Source of the DNA: QAMX01 sp003149835
Lineage (GTDB): Bacteria > Bacillota > Clostridia > Oscillospirales > QAMX01
Assembly: GCA_959600635.1 (NCBI GenBank)
Contig: CAUGMN010000073.1
Span: 1-12,461 of the forward strand
DNA: 12,461 nucleotides
Direction: 5' to 3'
In this document: positions 7,244-12,461 of the stretch, piece by piece
Layout: every line of letters begins with the position of its first letter
Numbering within the stretch: the stretch's first letter is position 1
Notes under the pieces: model-generated
What the model saw: the letters and a program-made list of their open reading frames with translations, nothing else
What the model was told of the DNA's origin: nothing
Database searches by the model: none
Translations under genes and position numbers: made by a program

Positions 7244-7281
7244 CGCCGTCCGGCAAACAGAGGGGATCAACCGGAATACGG
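7238..7281 (-). terminator. Possible attenuator between hma and cadA
   Basis: On the minus strand, CCG-TAT-TCCGG (7281-7271) pairs with CCGGA-CGG (7253-7246) with a 3-nt bulge and a 17-nt loop, followed by CG and T6. The stem is modest and the loop is large. If it forms, it would lower cadA expression relative to the upstream genes. Confidence 0.3.
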
Positions 7282-7306
7282 TCTGGGTAAAAGCGCGCAG
7301 ACTCGG

Positions 7307-7525
7307 TCAGACGATATGCAGAACCGCATCGGATTCGATTTTTTTACAGGCGGCCGCCGCGGCGTGAAGGATTCTTTCGGCGTCGCCTTCATATTCAATG
7401 GAGAGCCGTTCGGTAAAGAGGTTAATCGAAGCGTTCTGTACGCCGTCGATTTTGCGGATGGCGCGTTCCGCTTTGGCGGCGCAGGCGCCACAGTCAAAGC
7501 CGGTCAGTTTCAAGGTCTTTTTCAT
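7307..7525 (-). CDS. Free-standing HMA-domain metal-binding protein (72 aa)
   Basis: A small soluble protein made of one heavy-metal-associated (HMA, ferredoxin-like) domain, which binds a metal ion through two cysteines. The loop GFDCGACAAKAERAI is at 9-23, with C12 and C15 forming CxxC. The acidic residue just before the first cysteine (DCGAC) resembles the N-terminal domain of CadA/ZntA pumps more than copper chaperones, which usually have a methionine or threonine there. The start is ATG 7525, 9 nt after AAGGAG; a TTG at 7534 directly abuts the ribosome binding site and is rejected. It lies 36 nt after the regulator and 124 nt before the pump, so it most likely acts as the detached metal-binding domain or metallochaperone of that pump. 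The carboxyl half has an extra CKK motif. Confidence 0.88.
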   Translation of the reverse strand: MKKTLKLTGFDCGACAAKAERAIRKIDGVQNASINLFTERLSIEYEGDAERILHAAAAACKKIESDAVLHIV

Positions 7526-7561
7526 AAGAGACAACTCCTTATTTTTTTTTGATACAATCAG

Positions 7562-7921
7562 TTATTCGCTGATATGTTCCATTCCCTGGGCGATCACAGT
7601 GCGGACGTGCGAATCGGCGAGGGAGTAGAGAACGCTTTTGCCGTCGCGGCGGAACTTTACGAGGCGGGACTGCTTTAAAATGCGGAGCTGATGAGAAATC
7701 GCCGACTGATTCATGCCGAGCAAAGCGGCGATGTCGCAGACGCACATCTCGTTTTCGGAGAGCACATAGAGGATTTTGATCCGCGTCGTATCGCCGAAGA
7801 TCTTAAAGAGCTCGGCCAGATCATAGAGAATCTCGTCGCAGGGCAGCGCCTGATCGACTTTCTCGATGATCTCCTGGTGAACGCGGTCGTCCTCGCAGCG
7901 CGGCGCCGTTGCGTCTGTCAT
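7562..7921 (-). CDS. ArsR/SmtB-family metal sensor, CadC-like repressor (119 aa)
   Basis: A dimeric winged-helix repressor that releases DNA on binding Cd, Pb or Zn. Both known family metal sites are visible. The alpha-3N site is C60 and C62 in EMCVCDIA (ELCVCD in S. aureus CadC), with N-terminal cysteines C9 and C28. The alpha-5 zinc site is D103, H105, H116 and E119 in DSHVRTVIAQGMEHISE, with exactly the spacing of cyanobacterial SmtB. The recognition helix is NQSAISHQLRILKQS (71-85). E119 is the last residue of the protein. I chose ATG 7921 because the upstream in-frame ATG (7939) contains the AAGGAG itself; the spacing from there is 9 nt. It is first in the operon, and its own operator lies at 7941-7954, so autoregulation is expected. 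A cadC name is plausible but not proven. Confidence 0.93.
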   Translation of the reverse strand: MTDATAPRCEDDRVHQEIIEKVDQALPCDEILYDLAELFKIFGDTTRIKILYVLSENEMCVCDIAALLGMNQSAISHQLRILKQSRLVKFRRDGKSVLYSLADSHVRTVIAQGMEHISE

Positions 7922-7940
7922 AAGTAAACACTCCTTCATA

Positions 7941-7954
7941 TGAATAACTGTTCA
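7941..7954. promoter_or_regulatory. SmtB/ArsR-type operator of the cad operon
   Basis: TGAATAACTGTTCA matches the SmtB-family operator TGAACA-N2-TGTTCA at 11 of 12 defined positions. The symmetry extends to ATATGAA and TTCATAT arms (7938-7944 and 7951-7957). It sits just downstream of the -10 box, over the predicted start of transcription and ahead of the regulator gene, so repressor binding would block initiation. Confidence 0.85.
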
Positions 7955-7961
7955 TATATAT

Positions 7962-7989
7962 ATTATACACCCGCCCTCCAAAATGTCAA
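7962..7989 (-). promoter_or_regulatory. Promoter of the cad operon
   Basis: On the minus strand, a perfect TTGACA (7989-7984) and a perfect TATAAT (7967-7962) are separated by 16 bp. The transcript would begin around 7955, within the operator. The -35 box forms one arm of the 9-bp inverted repeat next to the transposase remnant. Confidence 0.88.
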
Positions 7990-8022
7990 GCCTTTTCCAA
8001 AAAAATACGTGTGGGCTTGACA
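7984..8022. repeat. 9-bp inverted repeat at the edge of the transposase remnant
   Basis: TGTCAAGCC (7984-7992) and GGCTTGACA (8014-8022) are perfect inverted copies 21 nt apart. Each contains TTGACA facing outward on its own strand. No -10 box is found for the plus-strand copy. They may be mobile-element end sequences, which is an inference. Confidence 0.6.
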
Positions 8023-8025
8023 AGC

Positions 8026-8289
8026 AAATTGGGCGAAGAAGTCGTTCGGAGAAAGCCATCGGAGAGGCCGCAACAGAAAGTTGTTGGAACGGCGGTTGTG
8101 AGCGGCAAGCTGTTTGGCGCAGTCGTCCGGTGAAAAGAGACCGTGGGCATCATAGAAACGCTTCCGGTCTTCCCGGTGACTGCGTTCCACCTTCCCGTTG
8201 CGGTGAGGCGGGAAAGGCCGAATGCGTTTGTGACGGATCCTAAGCGTTTCAGCGGCGGCTTTAAAAAGGGTTTGGAGATCCTTTTTTAT
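8026..8289 (-). pseudogene. C-terminal remnant of an IS481/IS3-like DDE transposase
   Basis: The minus-strand frame, open from just inside TAA 8290-8292, reads LQTLFKAAAETLRIRHKRIR then PFPPHRNGKVERSHREDRKR and FYDAHGLF, and later KQLAAHNRRSNN and RPLRWLSPNDF. This is the typical end of the rve integrase core of clostridial IS481-type transposases. The glutamate of NGKVER is the last residue of the DDE triad. Only the final 90 or so residues survive: the DNA-binding domain and both catalytic aspartates are missing, and there is no start codon with a ribosome binding site. The frame stays open to 7963, beyond the homologous part, so the original stop codon is lost. It fills part of the long gap between the cad operon and rpsB. 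Family assignment is from recognition of the motif, not a search. Confidence 0.78.
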
Positions 8290-8350
8290 TTAACTGTCCA
8301 ATATCTATTGTGCTCTTACAAAATTTTTAGGGTAAAAACGCAGATTCCTC

Positions 8351-8379
8351 TTGCAATCTGCAAAAGCTTATGATAAAAT
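8351..8379 (+). promoter_or_regulatory. Promoter of rpsB-tsf
   Basis: TTGCAA (8351-8356) and TAAAAT (8374-8379) are separated by exactly 17 bp, with a TGA extended -10 at 8371-8373. Transcription should begin near 8386, leaving a leader of about 160 nt before rpsB. Each hexamer matches the consensus at 5 of 6 positions. Confidence 0.8.
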
Positions 8380-8385
8380 ATATAA

Positions 8386-8549
8386 GGTTATCCGGTCGGG
8401 ATAAATTTCGCATACATGTCCCGGCAAACGCTGTTCGGAGCTGATTCGGACAGGCGTATTATACACACGTCGTTGCCTGCGCGATGTGCCGAAAGGTTCG
8501 TTTCAGGCGTAAACGATGTGGCGGATTCAACAAATAAGGAGGAAAACAA
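8386..8549 (+). promoter_or_regulatory. Structured untranslated leader of rpsB
   Basis: The leader contains several possible hairpins: CGGGA with TCCCG (8398-8423), CTGTTCG (8431-8437) with CGGACAG (8447-8453) including one G-U pair, and TCGTTT (8498-8503) with AAACGA (8511-8516). Ribosomal protein leaders are often autoregulatory, so an S2-binding leader is possible. I do not recognise a catalogued motif. It ends with AAGGAGG at 8536-8542, an excellent ribosome binding site. No gene is visible in this stretch. Confidence 0.4.
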
Positions 8550-9311
8550 ATGGCAGTCGTATCAATGAAGAGTCTCTTGGAAGCCGGCGTGCATTTTGGT
8601 CACCATACACGCCGCTGGAACCCGAAAATGGCGCGCTATATTTTCACGGAGCGCAACGGGATCTATATCATCGATCTCCAAAAGACCGTCAAGAAACTGG
8701 ATGAAGCGTATTATTTTGTGCGCGACATCGCAGCAAACGGCGAGAGCATCCTGTTTGTCGGCACCAAAAAGCAGGCGCAGGACGCGATCAAAACCGAAGC
8801 GGAGCGCTGCGGCCAGTTCTATGTGAACACGAGATGGCTCGGCGGCATGATGACGAACTTCAAAACGATTCAGAAGCGAATCGAGCGCCTTGTCCAGCTG
8901 CAAACGATGGAATCCGACGGGACCTTTGATCTGCTCCCGAAAAAAGAGGTCATCAAGCTCCGCAATGAGATTGAGCGCCTCGAAAAGTATCTGGGCGGTA
9001 TCAAAGAGATGAAAAAGCTCCCCGGCGCTATTTTCGTCGTCGACCCGCGCAAAGAGCGGATCGTTATCGCCGAAGCGAGAAAATTGGGCATCCCGATCGT
9101 TGCGATCGTCGATACCAACTGCGACCCTGACGAAATTGATTTTGTGATTCCGGGCAACGACGACGCAATCCGCGCGATCAAGCTGATCAGCCAGACCATG
9201 GCCAACGCCATTCTCGAAGGCAGACAGGGCGAGAGCTATGACGACGGCGACGCGGCGGCGAAGGCGGCGGAGCCGGCTCCTGTTGAAGAAGAGGTAAAGG
9301 CGGAAGCGTAA
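8550..9311 (+). CDS. rpsB: 30S ribosomal protein S2 (253 aa)
   Basis: A structural protein of the small ribosomal subunit, bound between head and body and needed for S1 or mRNA docking. The whole length is recognisable: MKSLLEAGVHFGHHTRRWNP (6-25), NGIYIIDLQKT, LFVGTKKQAQ, VNTRWLGGMMTNFKT, FVVDPRKERIVIAEARKLGI and the closing VDTNCDPDEIDFVIPGNDDA then IRAIKLI. The C-terminal tail of about 25 residues is acidic and alanine-rich, as is common in Firmicutes. AAGGAGG precedes ATG 8550 by 7 nt. A strong promoter lies 170 nt upstream, and tsf follows after 37 nt in the near-universal rpsB-tsf order, so the two are cotranscribed. Confidence 0.98.
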   Translation: MAVVSMKSLLEAGVHFGHHTRRWNPKMARYIFTERNGIYIIDLQKTVKKLDEAYYFVRDIAANGESILFVGTKKQAQDAIKTEAERCGQFYVNTRWLGGMMTNFKTIQKRIERLVQLQTMESDGTFDLLPKKEVIKLRNEIERLEKYLGGIKEMKKLPGAIFVVDPRKERIVIAEARKLGIPIVAIVDTNCDPDEIDFVIPGNDDAIRAIKLISQTMANAILEGRQGESYDDGDAAAKAAEPAPVEEEVKAEA

Positions 9312-9348
9312 GCGGGGAATCCATCGATTTTGAAAGGAGAACAAGAAT

Positions 9349-10278
9349 ATGGCAATTACAGCAAGTGATATAAAAGCGCTCCGCGATAAGACGGGCGTCG
9401 GCATGATGGAATGCAAAAAAGCGTTGACAGAGGCGAACGGCGACATTGAACAGGCGATCGTGCTGCTGCGCGAGCGCGGCATTGCCGCCGCGGCGAAAAA
9501 GGCGAGCCGGATCGCTGCCGAGGGCATGGTGTATCCCTTCTACTGCGATCAATGCGGCGTTGCGGGCATCATCGAGGTCAATACCGAGACGGACTTTGCG
9601 GCGAAGAACGAAAAATTTGCCGATTTTGTAAAGGGTCTGTCCGTTATGATCGCCAAAGAAGCGCCTGCGGACGTCGACGCTCTTGTGAAGCTGGCGTATC
9701 TCGACAGCGGGCTGACGGTGGAGCAGGAGCTGAACAACATGATCCTGACCATCGGAGAAAACATCAAAATTCGCCGTTTTGTCCGTTACGCTGCCGCTGC
9801 AAACAGCGTTTACGCGATTTATAACCACCATATGGCGGGCAAAGTGGCGGTCGTCACCAAACTGGAAGTTTCCGACAATCTGGTCGGAAACGACGCCGTT
9901 CAGGCCTTTGGCAAGGACATCTGCATGGGCGTCGCTGCGAACCGGCCTGAATTCGTTTCGAGCGATGAGGTTCCGGCGGAGCGGCTCGACAGCGAGCGCG
10001 AAATCCTGAAAGCGCAGGTTATGAACGAGGGCAAGCCCGCGGCCGTCGCGGACAAGATCGTCAACGGCAGGCTCGGAAAATTCTACGAAGAGGTTTGCCT
10101 CGTCGATCAGCCGTATATCCGCGATATGAAGATCAGCGTCAAGGCGCAGGCTGCGGAACTGCAAAAACAGCTCGGCGGCGAGATCAAGGTCGTTGCGTTT
10201 ACGCGCTATGAGTGCGGCGAGGGTCTCGAAAAGCGCGAGGACAATTTCGCCGAAGAAGTCGAGAAGATGATGAAGTAA
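9349..10278 (+). CDS. tsf: Translation elongation factor Ts (309 aa)
   Basis: The guanine-nucleotide exchange factor that regenerates EF-Tu-GTP in the cytoplasm. The N-terminal UBA-like domain ITASDIKALRDKTGVGMMEC (3-22) is canonical, as are KKALTEANGDIEQAIVLLRE and ASRIAAEG. The core follows with EVNTETDFAAKNEKF, which contacts EF-Tu. The C-terminal half carries NRPEFVSSDEVPAE, ILKAQVMNEGKPA and GRLGKFYEEVCLVDQPYI. Two details are unusual: the TDFV motif reads TDFA, and the strand before it carries a CDQCG pair in place of the usual glycine-rich turn. AAAGGAG lies 9 nt before ATG 9349. It is second in the rpsB-tsf operon and is followed by a strong terminator. Length is at the upper end for Firmicutes. 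Confidence 0.97.
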   Translation: MAITASDIKALRDKTGVGMMECKKALTEANGDIEQAIVLLRERGIAAAAKKASRIAAEGMVYPFYCDQCGVAGIIEVNTETDFAAKNEKFADFVKGLSVMIAKEAPADVDALVKLAYLDSGLTVEQELNNMILTIGENIKIRRFVRYAAAANSVYAIYNHHMAGKVAVVTKLEVSDNLVGNDAVQAFGKDICMGVAANRPEFVSSDEVPAERLDSEREILKAQVMNEGKPAAVADKIVNGRLGKFYEEVCLVDQPYIRDMKISVKAQAAELQKQLGGEIKVVAFTRYECGEGLEKREDNFAEEVEKMMK

Positions 10279-10339
10279 ACCGGATGTTCTTTCTCTGAAC
10301 AGCGTATCCATATCGTGTTCGGAGATAAAAGCCGGACAG

Positions 10340-10378
10340 AGAGCCTGAGACACAGGGTATGTGTTTCAGGCTCTTTTT
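10340..10378 (+). terminator. Terminator of the rpsB-tsf operon
   Basis: AGAGCCTGAGACACA (10340-10354) pairs with TGTGTTTCAGGCTCT (10360-10374), giving 15 bp with one G-U pair. The loop is GGGTA and a TTTTT run follows. It lies 61 nt after the tsf stop codon. Confidence 0.9.
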
Positions 10379-10461
10379 GCTCCCTCTTACAGATCGCTGA
10401 TAGCCTGTGCTGCTGAGGATCCGGGCAGGGAAAGACGGCTGAATCTTGGAGCAGGAGGGAT

Positions 10462-10518
10462 ATGAGACACGTTATCTTGTATATCAAAACGTGCATATTT
10501 GATCGCTATAATTGGTAG
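10462..10518 (+). CDS. Possible 18-residue small ORF ahead of the XRE regulator
   Basis: ATG 10462 follows a very good ribosome binding site (AGGAGGG, 10453-10459) and reads MRHVILYIKTCIFDRYNW before TAG. It lies between the tsf terminator and the regulator. It could be a leader peptide, the front of a truncated gene, or chance. Inside it an inverted repeat ATCAAA (10483-10488) and TTTGAT (10498-10503) may be an operator. I do not recognise the peptide. Confidence 0.3.
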   Translation: MRHVILYIKTCIFDRYNW

Positions 10519-10538
10519 AATGTATTCTCTTCGTGTTA

Positions 10539-10544
10539 TATAAT
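10539..10544 (+). promoter_or_regulatory. Candidate -10 box of the XRE regulator gene
   Basis: A perfect TATAAT lies 30 nt before the regulator ATG. No good -35 box stands at 16-18 bp; TTGGTA at 10512-10517 is 21 bp away. A second TATAAT occurs at 10507-10512. A weak or activator-dependent promoter is possible. Confidence 0.4.
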
Positions 10545-10573
10545 ATGGCTATACACTGATCAGGAGGACAATC

Positions 10574-11038
10574 ATGAGTTTGGGCAGCAGTTTGTTTCAC
10601 GCCAGAAAAAGATGCGGACTTTCGCAGGAAAATGTGGCAGAGAAACTGGGAGTAAGCAGACAGACAGTTTCAAAATGGGAAACCGATGAAACAGTTCCGG
10701 ATATTCGTCAGTCCAAGAAAATGGCGGTGCTATATAAAGTGTCGTTAGATGAGCTGATTGATTTTGATATGGACATAAAAGAAATCCAGGAGGCGATCGA
10801 CAAAACAAGGAAAGAAACGGAAGAGAAAGTCGATTGGAGCAATGCGTGGGGGAAAAAATATCCGATTCTGCTGAAATATAAAAATATGGTCAATCCTTCC
10901 GGCTATGTTCGCCAATTCAATGAAATGCTGGACGAAATAGAGCAGGAATATCAGTTCAACGAACAAGATGCGATGCTGGTTCTGAAAGATATTTTATATA
11001 CCGTTTGGAAAGAGCGTAAAAACAGATCGAATTGCTGA
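10574..11038 (+). CDS. XRE-family helix-turn-helix transcriptional regulator (154 aa)
   Basis: A DNA-binding regulator with a lambda-Cro type helix-turn-helix at about residues 5-62: LFHARKRCGLSQENVAEKLG then VSRQTVSKWETDETVPDI, ending at VSLDELIDFD. The remaining 90 residues are charged and helical (DIKEIQEAIDKTRKETEEKV, WGKKYPILLKYKN, EQDAMLVLKDILYTVWKERK). They resemble the uncharacterised C-terminal half of many clostridial XRE proteins. AGGAGG lies 6 nt before ATG 10574. It is monocistronic and ends at a bidirectional terminator. The gene is visibly richer in A and T than its neighbours, which hints at transfer. Targets are unknown; the adjacent small ORF region has a repeat that could be its own operator. 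Confidence 0.9.
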   Translation: MSLGSSLFHARKRCGLSQENVAEKLGVSRQTVSKWETDETVPDIRQSKKMAVLYKVSLDELIDFDMDIKEIQEAIDKTRKETEEKVDWSNAWGKKYPILLKYKNMVNPSGYVRQFNEMLDEIEQEYQFNEQDAMLVLKDILYTVWKERKNRSNC

Positions 11039-11068
11039 AAGCGCAGCTGCTCGTGCGGCTGTGCAAAT

Positions 11069-11111
11069 AAAAATATCCTGTCCGATCAAAAGACCGGACA
11101 GGATATTTTTT
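11069..11111. terminator. Bidirectional terminator between the XRE gene and the solute-binding protein
   Basis: AAAAATATCCTGTCCG (11069-11084) pairs perfectly with CGGACAGGATATTTTT (11095-11110) around a 10-nt loop. A-runs on one side and T-runs on the other allow termination from both strands, as expected between convergent genes. Confidence 0.9.
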
Positions 11112-11193
11112 GTGATTTCATGCGTTCCGCTCTGTTTCGAGCGAGATTTTCCGCAGGAAAATGATACGAGGTGGGCTTAGCTTAGCGTCGCAA

Positions 11194-12461
11194 TCAGCGG
11201 AACACCGCGTCCAGCATGCTTTGGAGCTGAGCGCCGTAGGTTTCGGCAATGGCCGCCGGGGAAAGCTCTTTGGTATAAACTGCATGCATAACGGTTTTGC
11301 GGAAGAACTGATACAGATCGTTGCTGGCTTTGGCATAGTTCATCGTGGCGTTGGGGAGGCAATACTCCGTCAGCATTTCAAGCGCCTGTTCGTCGCCGCG
11401 GAACTCGTCAAGAACGACTGCCAGATAGTCGTCCATGCTGGTAAACGCCCTGCCGATTTCCTTGATGATCGGAATACTCTTCGCATAATCCGAATTGGTT
11501 CTCAGCATGATGAAGCCTTCCGTATCGACCATGTTCATCATATAGTGGTCGGCGTTCGGCCCTTTCGGGATCGGTACGACGCCAAATTCGTCTTCCATGG
11601 TGCCGGTGGTGTCATTGCCGAAGTTGCCGCCGTAGAGACCGCAGAAGCCGCCTAATCCGGCATAGAAATTTGTCCGCCGGCCGCCGCGCCCGGTGACAGG
11701 GTTGCCGTCGACGGAAATGACCGGCTCCTGATACTTGGTGTTGCCCGAAACCTCAGACATAAAGTACATGGCGTCTAAGATGGCCGGATCATCGAGATTC
11801 ACGGTCGCCGTTCCGTCGTCGTTGATGAGGATAGGCGCCGCGCTGTTGGAGTAGATCTCGTTGCCGTCACAGTCCAGACTGATGCCCCAGATATCGGTAT
11901 TGCCGTCGCCGTCTACATCCTTCGTGATCTTTCCGGCGATTTCAAGCATTTTGTCATAGGTCCATTCGCCGTCGCGGACAAACTGGTAGATCTGATCGGC
12001 GGAATAACCCACTTCGGAGACTAAACGTTTGTTAAAAGCGAACATGTGGCCGAAGTCAAACGATTCATACTTGCCTGAAATGTCGAAAGCAAGCTGTTCT
12101 CCTTGGAATTGCAGAATTTCTGTGAAAAACTGATTGAAAACTTCGCCGTCGGTCGTGTCAAGACCGGCTTCAATCATTTCCGGGGAGTTCAGAATACGCA
12201 GGCCGTTCATGGCGCGCAGGGGCAGATAGTTCATCTGGTGCGAGTGAATCATGTCGGCGTATTTATCGCCGGAAACCGCTGCGACGATCAAGGCGCTGCC
12301 GGCTGCGGAATTGATATGAGAAGGCGCGCCGAAGATACGCTCAATGGTGATGTTGTATTTTTCCTCGATAGAAGCGTATATGTCTTCGAGCTCGTCGGCC
12401 GTCGAAGTGCCGGCTTCGGGTTGCATTCCCGTAAACTCACCGTAGGAAAGAATGAAGTGGT
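11194..12461 (-). CDS. ABC transporter extracellular solute-binding protein (partial, N-terminus outside window)
   Basis: The extracytoplasmic lipoprotein-type receptor of an ABC importer, probably for sugars or oligosaccharides (family 1). At least 422 residues are present, and the frame stays open to the right edge, so the signal peptide and lipobox are missing; ATG 12426 is internal and not the start. Recognisable segments are FDFGHMFAFNKRLVSEVGYS, DGEWTYDKMLEIAGKITKDV followed by DGDGNTDIWGIS, FGVVPIPKGP and VDTEGFIMLRTNS. DVDGDGNTDIWG resembles a calcium-binding DxDxDG loop, common in these receptors. A glycine- and arginine-rich stretch GRGGRRTNFYAGLGGFCGLYGG in the second lobe is less typical. 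Stop TGA is at 11194-11196, 83 nt from the bidirectional terminator. It is not next to the sugar cassette, so a shared substrate is speculation. Confidence 0.85.
   Translation of the reverse strand, partial: HFILSYGEFTGMQPEAGTSTADELEDIYASIEEKYNITIERIFGAPSHINSAAGSALIVAAVSGDKYADMIHSHQMNYLPLRAMNGLRILNSPEMIEAGLDTTDGEVFNQFFTEILQFQGEQLAFDISGKYESFDFGHMFAFNKRLVSEVGYSADQIYQFVRDGEWTYDKMLEIAGKITKDVDGDGNTDIWGISLDCDGNEIYSNSAAPILINDDGTATVNLDDPAILDAMYFMSEVSGNTKYQEPVISVDGNPVTGRGGRRTNFYAGLGGFCGLYGGNFGNDTTGTMEDEFGVVPIPKGPNADHYMMNMVDTEGFIMLRTNSDYAKSIPIIKEIGRAFTSMDDYLAVVLDEFRGDEQALEMLTEYCLPNATMNYAKASNDLYQFFRKTVMHAVYTKELSPAAIAETYGAQLQSMLDAVFR

Noticed and set aside
8017..8022. Plus-strand TTGACA as part of a divergent promoter towards rpsB
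   Set aside because: No -10 box stands at 15-19 bp, and a good promoter for rpsB lies at 8351-8379.
8562..10353. Long minus-strand frames opposite rpsB and tsf
   Set aside because: They are antisense shadows of two highly conserved translation genes.
11146..11162. ATTTTCC-GCA-GGAAAAT hairpin as a terminator of the solute-binding protein gene
   Set aside because: No T-run follows on either strand, and the strong bidirectional terminator at 11069-11111 suffices.
1..12461. CRISPR arrays, tRNA or rRNA genes, phage genes or complete insertion sequences
   Set aside because: No spaced direct repeats, cloverleaf or rRNA-like sequence, and no intact transposase were seen on reading both strands.

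Overview
The window looks like a chromosomal segment of a moderately GC-rich Firmicute of class Clostridia, possibly an Oscillospirales or Christensenellales gut or rumen type. The signs are strong AGGAGG-type ribosome binding sites, consensus sigma-A promoters, a long-form hibernation factor, an rpsB-tsf pair, a GH4 phosphoglycosidase and a CadC/SmtB-type cadmium-zinc operon. No species can be named from the sequence alone.

Layout. Positions 2-55 are the tail of an unrecognised gene, followed by a terminator. A complete radical SAM/SPASM enzyme follows (278-1399), with no recognisable peptide substrate beside it. Terminators and a promoter lead into hpf (1635-2150). A plus-strand sugar cassette then runs 2277-5072: GH4 6-phospho-beta-glucosidase, BadF/BadG-type sugar kinase and a YhcH/YiaL-family protein. 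A perfect hairpin without a U-tract precedes it and a 17-bp terminator closes it. No PTS gene is visible, so the cassette may import a glycoside unphosphorylated, phosphorylate it inside the cell and then cleave it.

On the minus strand, 7921 down to 5302 is a metal-resistance operon: an ArsR/SmtB-family sensor, a free-standing HMA metal-binding protein and a P1B-type Cd/Zn/Pb-exporting ATPase without its own N-terminal HMA domain. Its promoter and a near-perfect SmtB-type operator (7941-7954) are clear. Directly behind the promoter lies the decayed C-terminus of an IS481/IS3-like transposase (about 8026-8289, minus strand). This suggests that the operon was inserted or rewired by a mobile element just upstream of rpsB.

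rpsB (8550-9311) and tsf (9349-10278) follow, with a strong promoter, a leader of about 160 nt and a strong terminator. A lower-GC XRE regulator (10574-11038) shares a bidirectional terminator with a convergent minus-strand ABC solute-binding protein that runs off the right edge.

Most of the window is ordinary. I see no convincing wholly new system. The items most worth following are the kinase-GH4-YhcH cassette, the orphan SPASM enzyme, and the mobile-element/promoter junction of the cad operon.
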